DNA from: JAIBCM01 sp041395165
GTDB lineage: Bacteria > Verrucomicrobiota > Verrucomicrobiia > JADLBR01 > JAIBCM01
Reading direction: 5' to 3'
Assembly (NCBI GenBank): GCA_041395165.1
Contig: JAWLBA010000001.1
Span: 62,001-126,000, forward strand
DNA: 64,000 nt
The notes beneath the pieces are model-generated. The model did no database searches and was not told the DNA's origin. It saw nothing but the letters and a program-made list of their open reading frames with translations. A program made the translations under genes and the position numbers. This document shows positions 37,942 to 46,144 of this stretch, piece after piece; position 1 is the stretch's first letter; the number at the start of each line of letters is the position of its first letter.

Positions 37942-40188
37942 ATGAAATATAAAAGTAAAACTTTGTTTAAACTTGTATCAATAAGCTTTATTTTAAGTGT
38001 AAGCTTAGTGGCGCAAGCGGCTGTTTTAAAGCTAAATCAACCCCTTCCTCCTAATTCGCACGTTACTAGCGTAGAATTCGCATTGAATAACACACGTGTG
38101 GTTTATACTTTGGACACTAATTTTTTTTCACAAATTTATAGCGTTCCAGTTACAGGAGGAAATCCAATTAACTTGACTCAATTTTCTCCCGGAGTTTTTC
38201 TTTCTAGTTCAACCGTAAAAGTTTCACCCGACGGAACACGTGTCTTTTATATTGCGAATGCAACGGTAGCAACTCGATTTGATTTATATAGTGTCCCAGT
38301 TGATGGAAGCACTTTGCCGGTACAAGTTAGCAGTATTAGCGTGAATGGTGGTGGGGTAAGAGATTATCAAGCTACAAAAGATGGAAGCCAAGTATTTTAC
38401 GTTGCCGATGAACTTTCTTTAGGGCAATTTCGTCTTTTTCAAGCGCAAACAGCTCAATTTGGAACGAGCGCTACAATAAGTATCAATGGGCTTTTACCAA
38501 CTACTGATATTGATTCTTTAGAGCTAACACCTGACGAAGCGGATATTGTTTTCGAAGCCGATCCGACTTTTTTGAACAATAGCGAAATTTTAAAGGTCTC
38601 TGTACAAGGTGGCACTCCAGTTTCTCTGAGTGGTCCAGCTGCTCCAGGTGGTGGCAATAGTACCACTACATTTTTTAAGGTTAGCCCTAACGGAAGTCGA
38701 GTGGCTTTTCGTTCGGATCATGACACTCCATCGACCAATGAGCTTTATAGTGTTCCAATTAATGGCACGGCATCTGATGTGATTAAACTAAATGGTCCCT
38801 TAGAACAAGACGAAGATGTTGCTTTTGGAAGCTTTAAGTTTAGTGCTGATGGCAATCGTATTCTTTACATTAGCCAAGAAATAATCGGAGATGACACGAG
38901 AAATCTTTATTATGTGGGAGCTGCCAATCCTGCTGATAGGCGGTTAGTCAATCCAGCGTTACCTAGTAATGGTCCACAGGTTTTGGGTTTTGATTGGAAT
39001 AAAAAAGGAGATCGAATTGTTTATAATGCTGATCAACAACAGCAAAATATTTTTCGATTATATAGTACACGAGTCAATGGAGGACCTATTACTTCTTTGA
39101 ATGATGCTTTTATTGTGAACGGTTTTGTAACAGATTTTCAAGTGGTTCCTAATGGGAAAGCCGTCCTCTATAGAGCTAATAAACAAAATGCACTTAAAAG
39201 AGAGCTTTATTTTGTGCCTATTAAAGGAGGTGAAAATATTAAGCTTAGCGATGAATTTTCTTATGTGCCCAATTTCCCGTCAGGTATTTTTCTTTATGCC
39301 ATGAGTAGTGATTCAAAATATGTTGCCTATGCTTCGCAACAAGAGGATCAAACTAAAACAGAGCTTTATATTACAGAAATTCCTATCGTGCGTGATGCTA
39401 CGGCTGATTTCGATGGGGATAAAGTAAACGATATCCTTCTTAAGAAAGGTAGATCATTGCGCATTTTAACACGTAATAATCCTACTAACACCTTTCAATT
39501 CAAAGACTTCTTAACTTTAATGCCTAAGAAACATAAAATTTTAGCAGCTAAAGACTTGAATGCAGATGATTTGCCGGAAATTATCTTTAAAAAAGGCAAA
39601 AAACCGCCTTTTGCATTAACTGTTACTACTAATCTTTTGTTAACTAATACAGGCGTTCAATTGCCCACCCTTGCTAAGAAATTTAAAATCAGGGCATCTG
39701 GCTATATCGACACTAATACAGTTGTGGTTGCGACTAAGAGAAAGGTTATGAGACTTTATTATACGCCTTTTGGAGGATCGACTAACAATACAAATGTTGT
39801 GATAAACACCAATAATTTTATTGAGCGAGTCAATCCGAAAGGATTTAAAGTAGTGGGATTTGGTAGTTTTAATGAAGAGCCGGCCATATTCTTGCGAGGC
39901 GCTAAGAAACAGAAAAAACAGTTTAGTGCTATTGCGATTGTCAATTCTGAATCAAACGGCTTTGCTTTTGGCACGATTACGACAAATGTCGGTACACTGC
40001 CTAAGAAGTTTAAACCCTTTGCTGCGGCGCCTTATGTCGAAGAGATTAACTCTGATGTTGATGTTGTAATTCGTAAAGGTAAAACGATTCAACTTCTGGA
40101 TTTATTGCCGACAGGTTCAACCAATACTTATCCAGTGAAAACATTGTTTAAGAAAGAGAAAAGATATAAAATTGTTGGGCCAAAATAA
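37942..40188 (+). CDS. Secreted TolB-like propeller protein (paralog 4)
   Basis: An intact 748-aa member of the family. It has a signal peptide (VSISFILSVSLVAQAA), PD40-type repeats more diverged than in paralogs 1-2 (GSRVAFRSDHDTPSTNELYS, GDRIVYNADQQQQNIFRLY) and a Lys-rich C-terminal region with DFDGDKVNDILLKKGR and DLNADDLPEIIFKKGK, ending KIVGPK. The ribosome-binding site GGAGG lies 9 bases before the start. It is transcribed away from paralog 3 by its own probable promoter and ends at a strong terminator. Confidence 0.8.
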   Translation: MKYKSKTLFKLVSISFILSVSLVAQAAVLKLNQPLPPNSHVTSVEFALNNTRVVYTLDTNFFSQIYSVPVTGGNPINLTQFSPGVFLSSSTVKVSPDGTRVFYIANATVATRFDLYSVPVDGSTLPVQVSSISVNGGGVRDYQATKDGSQVFYVADELSLGQFRLFQAQTAQFGTSATISINGLLPTTDIDSLELTPDEADIVFEADPTFLNNSEILKVSVQGGTPVSLSGPAAPGGGNSTTTFFKVSPNGSRVAFRSDHDTPSTNELYSVPINGTASDVIKLNGPLEQDEDVAFGSFKFSADGNRILYISQEIIGDDTRNLYYVGAANPADRRLVNPALPSNGPQVLGFDWNKKGDRIVYNADQQQQNIFRLYSTRVNGGPITSLNDAFIVNGFVTDFQVVPNGKAVLYRANKQNALKRELYFVPIKGGENIKLSDEFSYVPNFPSGIFLYAMSSDSKYVAYASQQEDQTKTELYITEIPIVRDATADFDGDKVNDILLKKGRSLRILTRNNPTNTFQFKDFLTLMPKKHKILAAKDLNADDLPEIIFKKGKKPPFALTVTTNLLLTNTGVQLPTLAKKFKIRASGYIDTNTVVVATKRKVMRLYYTPFGGSTNNTNVVINTNNFIERVNPKGFKVVGFGSFNEEPAIFLRGAKKQKKQFSAIAIVNSESNGFAFGTITTNVGTLPKKFKPFAAAPYVEEINSDVDVVIRKGKTIQLLDLLPTGSTNTYPVKTLFKKEKRYKIVGPK

Positions 40189-40206
40189 AAAGCTAACCTT
40201 TATCAA

Positions 40207-40237
40207 AAAGAGCCCGTCTATATGACGGGCTTTTTAT
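40207..40237. terminator. Terminator between propeller paralog 4 and pssA
   Basis: The stem AGCCCGTC / GACGGGCT with loop TATAT is flanked by A and T runs, so it can act on both convergent transcripts. Confidence 0.88.
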
Positions 40238-40250
40238 TTTAGAGATAAAA

Positions 40251-41045
40251 TTATTCTTCTTCGATTTCTTCTTTAATTCGTTTTGAAAGAAAAGGTCGGA
40301 AAAAACCATAAAGAAGATAGCTTAAAAAAACGACCGTTAACATCCATTGCCAATAAAGCACAACAAGAATAATCAAAAGAATGATTCCTAAAAAGCGCGG
40401 TAAAGAGCGTTCGGTTCTCCAATTTACCGCTTTAAAGCTAGGATAGCGGACTTTGCTAAACATCATAAAAGATAAAAAAACCATCAGAAAGGGCAAAAGC
40501 AATTTCCAGTTACCGATTCGATGTTCATTTTCGTAAAGATAAAGTAAAGTTAAAGTGATAGAAGCAATCACACCTGCCGCAGCGGGAATGGGAAAGCCGG
40601 TAAAATCCTTACTGGACCCGTTGCCTTGGCTGGCAGCAACATTAAAACGCGCTAATCGCAAAGCGCCACAAGCTAAATAAAAAAAAGCAATCAACCAACC
40701 CAAGCGATTAGGAAATTCTGCCAGCACAATTTTAAAAACCAGCAATGCCGGAGCAAATCCAAATGAAACGATGTCGGCTAAAGAATCAAACTCGCGACCG
40801 AAAGGGCTCTCATAACCGCCTAATCGAGCAACACGTCCATCTAACATATCAAAAATGAACGCGCCAAGAATAAAAAGTAAGCTTGTGGTATAACGTGTTT
40901 CCCAACCTACATCTCCTGTAGTCTGTCGTAAAGTTCCTTCAATGATTTGCAAAACAGCCATGAAACCGCAGAAAAGATTTCCGGCAGTCATTAAATTAGG
41001 CAGTAAATAAATTTTAGAAGAATTTTCTTTATTGTCTTCGCTCAT
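40251..41045 (-). CDS. pssA: CDP-diacylglycerol-serine O-phosphatidyltransferase
   Basis: This membrane enzyme makes phosphatidylserine from CDP-diacylglycerol and serine. The CDP-alcohol phosphotransferase motif is intact: DGRVARLGGYESPFGREFDSLAD, with both metal-binding Asp pairs. About seven hydrophobic segments are present. I start at the ATG at 41045, which overlaps the psd stop codon (ATGA); an ATG five codons upstream (41060) is the alternative. Coupling with psd gives the two-step route to phosphatidylethanolamine. Confidence 0.93.
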   Translation of the reverse strand: MSEDNKENSSKIYLLPNLMTAGNLFCGFMAVLQIIEGTLRQTTGDVGWETRYTTSLLFILGAFIFDMLDGRVARLGGYESPFGREFDSLADIVSFGFAPALLVFKIVLAEFPNRLGWLIAFFYLACGALRLARFNVAASQGNGSSKDFTGFPIPAAAGVIASITLTLLYLYENEHRIGNWKLLLPFLMVFLSFMMFSKVRYPSFKAVNWRTERSLPRFLGIILLIILVVLYWQWMLTVVFLSYLLYGFFRPFLSKRIKEEIEEE

Positions 41046-41683
41046 AATGATTGAGTCCAATGTGCTATGATAGTGGTGCCACCTTTAACTTTTTGTCCGA
41101 TTCGAACTTGGATTTCAGTATGAAGAGGGAGATATAAATCGGTGCGCGAGCCGAATTTGATTAGTCCCAAACGTTGGCCAGTTTTAACCTTATCACCTTG
41201 CTGAAGCCAGCCAACAATGCGTCGTGCGATTAAACCGGCAATTTGTCTGACGCCTATTGTGCCACGCGAAGTTTCTAATAACCATAACTGATTTTCGTTC
41301 AGTCGAGCGGATTCAGCATGGCGCGCATCTAAAAAACGTCCCGGATGATAAGAGATCGATCGAATTTCCCCCTCGTAAGGCACGCGATTAATGTGGACAT
41401 CTAGAACAGAAAGAAAAATCGAAACTCTTTTGCCAGGGCCTTGTAGCGCTTCGATGTGAGGCAGCTCTTCTATGGCATCTACGGTGCCGTCCGCTGGGGA
41501 AACGATAGCCATAGGATTGTCAGGAATCGTTCGACTGGGATCACGAAAAAATAAGGCAACTCCTAAGCTTGCCAAACTCAAGAGAGCCACTCCTGGCCAA
41601 TATTTCCAAAGAGCAAAAATAAGAATGCCAACCCCTAAAAAAAGGAGAAAAATTTTTGCTTCATTCAAAGCTTTCCATGACAT
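41042..41683 (-). CDS. psd: Phosphatidylserine decarboxylase (short, Asd-type family)
   Basis: It converts phosphatidylserine to phosphatidylethanolamine. The 213-aa protein has a hydrophobic N-terminus (two short membrane segments), VSPADGTVDAIEE and FLSVLDVHINRVPYEG, and the C-terminal self-cleavage region GLIKFGSRTDLYLP. In it the GS pair provides the Ser that becomes the pyruvoyl group. The length fits the short bacterial/archaeal form, not the ~320-aa E. coli enzyme. It precedes pssA with a four-base overlap. Confidence 0.92.
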   Translation of the reverse strand: MSWKALNEAKIFLLFLGVGILIFALWKYWPGVALLSLASLGVALFFRDPSRTIPDNPMAIVSPADGTVDAIEELPHIEALQGPGKRVSIFLSVLDVHINRVPYEGEIRSISYHPGRFLDARHAESARLNENQLWLLETSRGTIGVRQIAGLIARRIVGWLQQGDKVKTGQRLGLIKFGSRTDLYLPLHTEIQVRIGQKVKGGTTIIAHWTQSL

Positions 41684-41795
41684 AAGAGTGATTAGTCTTC
41701 AGTTCCTAGTTTTCAATTGGTTAGTGATGAGTATTTTAACATCGTTCATTATCGCCAATCTGTGTTAATCTGTGAGTAAAATAGTATATTAAACT

Positions 41796-42659
41796 ATGGA
41801 TCTCATTCAAGCCCATCTCGATCACCGGCGTAGTTATCAAGATTTTCTTTATGTTTACCCTGTGATTTCGCGACGTTCTCGAGGGGTATCGATTGGTATT
41901 AATCTCAACCCCGATAAAATTTGCAATTTTGATTGTGTCTATTGCGAAGTGGATCGCAACGCTTTACCTCGCACACGTAAGGTGGATTTGACCATTTTAG
42001 AGCAAGAGTTAGTTGCTATGATTGAAATTTATCAATCTCACGAACTTTTTAAGAGTGAACCTTTTTCATCAGCACCTCAATCGTGGCGACGGTTGAATGA
42101 CATCGCCTTTAGTGGTGATGGTGAACCGACCACTTATCCGAATTTTGATCAAGCAGTTGAAATCGCTTGGAAAACGCTAAAAAAATTTCATCTTTCTGAT
42201 GTAAAACTGGTTCTTATTACTGATGCCGCTTGCTTAGATCGGCCTGTGGTGAAACAGGGCATCCAACGAATGACACAAGGTCCTCATGAAATTTGGGCCA
42301 AACTAGATGCAGGTACACCGACTTACTATAAAATAGTTAATCGCACGGCTATTCCTTTAGAACGTATTATTAAAAATATCACAGAGACAGCGCGTCAATT
42401 TCCAGTTTGGATTCAAACTTTATTCCTTCGAATTCATGGCGAACCTCCTTCTCACAAGGAAGTTTTAGCTTATATCAATCAATTAATAACTATTCAAAAA
42501 GACGGTGGAAAAATTCTCGGCATTCAGATTTATACTGTAGCACGATCTACACCGGAAACTTGGGCAACTGCTTTAACTAATGAAGAGCTAGATGCTATTG
42601 CATTGCGAGTAGAAAAAGAAAGCGGACTTAAGGTAGAGCGATTTTACGGAAAAAATTGA
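41796..42659 (+). CDS. Radical SAM protein of unknown specificity
   Basis: A 287-aa radical SAM enzyme. The 4Fe-4S binding triad is C-x3-C-x2-C in ICNFDCVYCEVDR (about residues 43-52), and the SAM-binding GEP-type motif appears as FSGDGEPTTYPNF. The N-terminal YPVISRRSRGVSIGINL resembles COG0731-type proteins, a group of Fe-S oxidoreductases without firm function in bacteria. It stands alone between the psd promoter region and a terminator. The substrate cannot be told. Confidence 0.8.
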   Translation: MDLIQAHLDHRRSYQDFLYVYPVISRRSRGVSIGINLNPDKICNFDCVYCEVDRNALPRTRKVDLTILEQELVAMIEIYQSHELFKSEPFSSAPQSWRRLNDIAFSGDGEPTTYPNFDQAVEIAWKTLKKFHLSDVKLVLITDAACLDRPVVKQGIQRMTQGPHEIWAKLDAGTPTYYKIVNRTAIPLERIIKNITETARQFPVWIQTLFLRIHGEPPSHKEVLAYINQLITIQKDGGKILGIQIYTVARSTPETWATALTNEELDAIALRVEKESGLKVERFYGKN

Positions 42660-42676
42660 ATTGGCCTACGACAATA

Positions 42677-42707
42677 AAAAACCGGTCGCTGTGGCGACCG
42701 GTTTAAA
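42677..42707. terminator. Terminator between the radical SAM gene and the secreted protein
   Basis: A perfect 9-bp stem ACCGGTCGC / GCGACCGGT with a TGTG loop, flanked by AAAAA on the left and TTTAAAAA on the right. It lies between convergent genes. Confidence 0.85.
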
Positions 42708-42726
42708 AATAAGATCAATTCAAACT

Positions 42727-43839
42727 TTATTTTATTTTCACATCCGTAAAAACAAAGTTGGTGTTCAAACTAGCAGCATTGCTACCTTGAGTGCCACTTG
42801 CTCGTACAATTAAGGTAACAGGCGATTCTGTAATGCCTTCGCCGGGTTTATTGCCACTGCCTTTGTGTTTAAACAGATATTTGTAACCTTGTTTAAATTT
42901 TTTGCCCTTCTTGAACTCTTTGAGTTTTCCAGCAACTTTGAAAACCGCATTCGTTGGTTCATTGGTTCCACCAAAAGCGAAGTAAGAAACCTCAGAAACA
43001 GAATTAGTAGTTTTAATCAAACCTTTAATAGCAAATCCTTTCTTAGGAACCTTTAAAGTTTTGGTTAATTTAGGTTTCCTTAATTCGACTGTGGCATCTA
43101 AAGGAAATATCAGAACAAAAGCAGGCCCTTGGAATTCGACAGACAAATTGTCAATGCCTAGACCGTGGTCGCCACCTGCATTAGGATCATTTTGATCATA
43201 CCAACGTAGCCAAACTTCTTGGCCAGGGGGAACATTCACAGGAATATTAGCGGTAATACCGGCAACCCGATTGGTCGCGTCATTTCCATTGAGAGCTTGA
43301 ATAGCTCCGAGAAATGTTTGAGGACTATCAAAATTTAAAGCAGAAACTGCAGTCCAACCGACATTATTAGTGTCTGCTAGAAAACCGCTTCCACCAACAC
43401 GAAAGAAAACCTGTAAGGAATTTGTCGTGGGATTAATATTTCCTTTTGTCCATTGTTCTCCGTCATAAGTAACTACAATATTAGTAATAGTTTGAGATGA
43501 AGAATTGGTGAATTGAACCCCATAAAAAGCAGATTCATCTCCTGAAGCAATGGAACCTAAAGTTCTATCTGGATCAGCAGCAACTCCGTAATTATAAACC
43601 TCAGAAGCACCACTGCCCCCTGCGCTTGCAATGAGAGTCGTAACACTATTAGTTTCTTTTTCTATAAACCAACCTGGTAATGTAACATTATTTGTCCAAT
43701 TCACGTTGGCTGTGCCAAACGAATCAAAATTTTGGGTGTAAGTCGTTGGTAATGCGTTAACATTAACTTGTGCTTGTGATTTTTGATAAAAGCCGCCCAG
43801 CACAAAAAAAGCAGCAGTTAACGTTAATAACTTTTTCAT
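42727..43839 (-). CDS. Secreted protein with N-terminal jelly-roll-like domain
   Basis: A 370-aa exported protein with signal peptide (KLLTLTAAFFVLGGFYQKSQA). Residues ~28-240 form a beta-rich domain with NALPTTYTQNFDSFG, WTNNVTLPGWFIEKE and GIDNLSVEFQGP, a pattern that I associate with N-terminal domains of secreted verrucomicrobial and bacteroidetal proteins, often in front of nucleases. No enzymatic domain follows. The C-terminal 120 residues are Lys-rich (KKGFAIKGL, KEFKKGKKFKQGYKYLF) like the propeller paralogs' ends. A clear ribosome-binding site (GAGGAG) precedes the start. Function is unknown. Confidence 0.65.
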   Translation of the reverse strand: MKKLLTLTAAFFVLGGFYQKSQAQVNVNALPTTYTQNFDSFGTANVNWTNNVTLPGWFIEKETNSVTTLIASAGGSGASEVYNYGVAADPDRTLGSIASGDESAFYGVQFTNSSSQTITNIVVTYDGEQWTKGNINPTTNSLQVFFRVGGSGFLADTNNVGWTAVSALNFDSPQTFLGAIQALNGNDATNRVAGITANIPVNVPPGQEVWLRWYDQNDPNAGGDHGLGIDNLSVEFQGPAFVLIFPLDATVELRKPKLTKTLKVPKKGFAIKGLIKTTNSVSEVSYFAFGGTNEPTNAVFKVAGKLKEFKKGKKFKQGYKYLFKHKGSGNKPGEGITESPVTLIVRASGTQGSNAASLNTNFVFTDVKIK

Positions 43840-43901
43840 AATTTAATCTCCTCTTTATTTTTTTAACTTGTGAATAACTTTACATGAAATTTTTACCTAT
43901 G

Positions 43902-45216
43902 TCAATAACATCTCAACCAAATCTCGAGAAAATTAAAAGTCCTAAATGTGGCTCCGAGTTGGCTTTTGAACAAATTTAAAGCCTGATTTTTGTATTGTTT
44001 CATTTGTTCTGGCTGGCTTAAGCAAAAGGCCACGGCATTTTCTAGTTCTGTCTCGTCTTGAATATTGAGCACAGCTTGATGTTTTAAAAAATCTTGTGCT
44101 ATTAAGGAGAAGTTTTCCATATGAGGCCCAAAGATAACCGGACACTCAGCTTGCACTGCTTCCAAAAAATTCTGACCCCCTCGGCCTTTTAAGCTCTTTC
44201 CAATAAAAGTCGCTGCAGAAAAGGAATAAAAATATTTTAATTCGCCTGTGGAATCCAAAAGTAAAACGCGATTTTTTTCGTAGCGCGGTTGTTTAAGTTT
44301 GGAGCGTCTTTTGTGTTCTAAACCGAGATCTTTTAGTAATCGGCTTATCTCTCCACCACGTTCAGCGTGACGCGGAGCCAAAACAAAATAAAGACGTGGA
44401 AATTGTTTTGCCAATTTTTGGAAAACCCGAGCGGCAATTAATTCTTCACCCGCATGTGCTGCCTGCCAAAAAAATCGGTTCTCCTTCACTCCAACCCGCT
44501 TGATAAAGAATCGATTTTATTTCTTCACTGTTTTTAATTTCCGCACGCGAAACATCATACTTCATGCTGCCTGTGACTTGGATTCGCCTCGGATCAACGC
44601 CCAATTGGATAAATCTCTCCTTATCCTCTTCGCACTGCACGCAGACCACCTCAAGCTGTTGCAGCAATGGTTGACAAAACCATGCCCATTTGTGATAACG
44701 CGCTTCGGTCTTTTTCGAAAGACGCGCATTAACTATTACAATCGGGACTTTTCTGCGCTTTGCCTCCCAAAAATAATTCGGCCAAATTTCCGATTCGACT
44801 AAAATAAGTAATCGAGGCTGAAGCAAACGGAAAAAATTTTTTACACTCCATAAAAAATCGAGGGGATTGTAAATAATAACCACTTCTTTCGGAATTTGTT
44901 TCAGGGCCACTGCTTGACCAGTAGGCGTTGTGACGGAAAGAACAATGGGAAGCTGAGGTTGGCGCTGTTGAGTTTCTTTGATAAGCAGAGCCGCTAAATT
45001 AACCTCCCCGACACTAACAGCGTGAATCCAAAGCCCACCCTCATAAGCTTGCAAGCGTTTTCGAGTTTTTGGACCATAAATACCAAATCGTTGACCAAAT
45101 CCGCGTCCCGATTTGCCACGTCTTATCATCTTGATAAGGTAGCTGGGTAAAGCGATCAAAAACCCAATGGCAAACACGACCTGATATAGACTTTTTATTG
45201 CCACATTTGTTTTCAC
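43902..45216 (-). CDS. waaA: 3-deoxy-D-manno-octulosonic acid transferase, frameshifted
   Basis: WaaA/KdtA adds Kdo to lipid A precursor. The N-terminal part is typical: a membrane anchor (VVFAIGFLIALPSYLI), GLWIHAVSVGEVNLA with the catalytic Glu, SVTTPTGQAVA and LVESEIWPNYFWEAKRR. After FLAGST the frame breaks at about 44454-44457. A two-base slip in an ACAC-like sequence accounts for it, since adding two bases gives AGSTHAGEELIAARVF and continues to the normal C-terminus (RGGQNFLEAVQAECPVIFGPHMENF). The repaired length of 438 aa fits the family. It starts at GTG with AAGGAG upstream, directly after the xerC stop. The gene should be essential for LPS, so a real knockout is doubtful. Confidence 0.85.
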
Positions 45217-46143
45217 TTAAAACTCCTTTGCATGCGGATGCGCTTGATCATAACTTTGGCGCAAACGCTCTAAAGAAACATGAGTATAAACTTGCGTGGT
45301 GGACAATGAGGCGTGACCCAACATTTCTTGCACACTTCGCAAATCAGCCCCTCTATTTAACAAATGTGTCGCAAAACTATGTCGCAACTTGTGTGGGGAA
45401 AGGTTTCTATCGAGACCACAAAATAATAAATATTTTTTTAATAGTTGTCCCACCGCTGCCACCGTGAGCCGACCTCCACGACTTTTATTCCAGAAAACAG
45501 CGCCTTGTCGAGGATGTTGGCAAACTGTCCAGTAACGTTCCAACGCCTCGCATGCAGGCGCCCCTAAAGGGCATAACCGAATTTTATTGCCTTTGCCTCG
45601 CACGCGAGCCGTTTCATTGATCAGATCGATATCTTCTGCGTTTAAACCGACCAATTCACTGACTCGAAACCCTGCGCTGTAAGCCATTTCCAATAAGGCC
45701 GCGTCTCGCAATTTAATCCACTGAGGGGCTTGCTTGGGTTGCGGCATTTTGAGCGGTGCTTCAAGAAGATCATTCATTTGTTCTTCTGTTAAAAACTGAG
45801 GCAACCGCTTTTCTAATTTGGGTAAGCTGATTTTTAAAAAAGGATTATGATCCACCCGTTTTTCGCGCATCAAAAAACGAAAAAATGAGCGCAAACACGA
45901 AAAATGTTGGCGAATATGAGACCGAGCATAGCCGAGACGTGTTAATTCATAGAGCCAACGCTTTGCATCTTCTGGTGTTAAATGGGGCCAGGCTTTTTGA
46001 AAAAAAATTCCGGCCTCCAACAAGATAGTTTCATACGCTTTTAAAGTAAGAGCGGCGCGCCCTTTCACGCCTTCCAGATAATTGAGAAATGCCATTCCCA
46101 TTTCATCTGGCTTTTGCAAATCCTGTGTGACAGAACTTAACAT
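45217..46143 (-). CDS. xerC: Tyrosine recombinase XerC/XerD
   Basis: A site-specific recombinase that resolves chromosome dimers at dif. From the ATG at 46143 it has 308 aa. The N-terminal SAM-like domain covers ~10-95. The catalytic residues are visible: Arg in SAGFRVSELVGL, Lys in RGKGNKIRLCP, HKLRHSFATHLLNRG, GHASLSTTQ, and the nucleophile Tyr in QVYTHV. An in-frame extension to 46257 overlaps topB and is rejected. It begins 1 base after the topB stop. I cannot tell XerC from XerD with certainty. Confidence 0.9.
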   Translation of the reverse strand: MLSSVTQDLQKPDEMGMAFLNYLEGVKGRAALTLKAYETILLEAGIFFQKAWPHLTPEDAKRWLYELTRLGYARSHIRQHFSCLRSFFRFLMREKRVDHNPFLKISLPKLEKRLPQFLTEEQMNDLLEAPLKMPQPKQAPQWIKLRDAALLEMAYSAGFRVSELVGLNAEDIDLINETARVRGKGNKIRLCPLGAPACEALERYWTVCQHPRQGAVFWNKSRGGRLTVAAVGQLLKKYLLFCGLDRNLSPHKLRHSFATHLLNRGADLRSVQEMLGHASLSTTQVYTHVSLERLRQSYDQAHPHAKEF

Positions 46144-46144
46144 G

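Noticed and set aside
41755..41780. Short direct repeat AATCTGTG in the spacer before the radical SAM gene
   Set aside because: Two 8-base copies are too short to call an element; no other copy was seen in the window.
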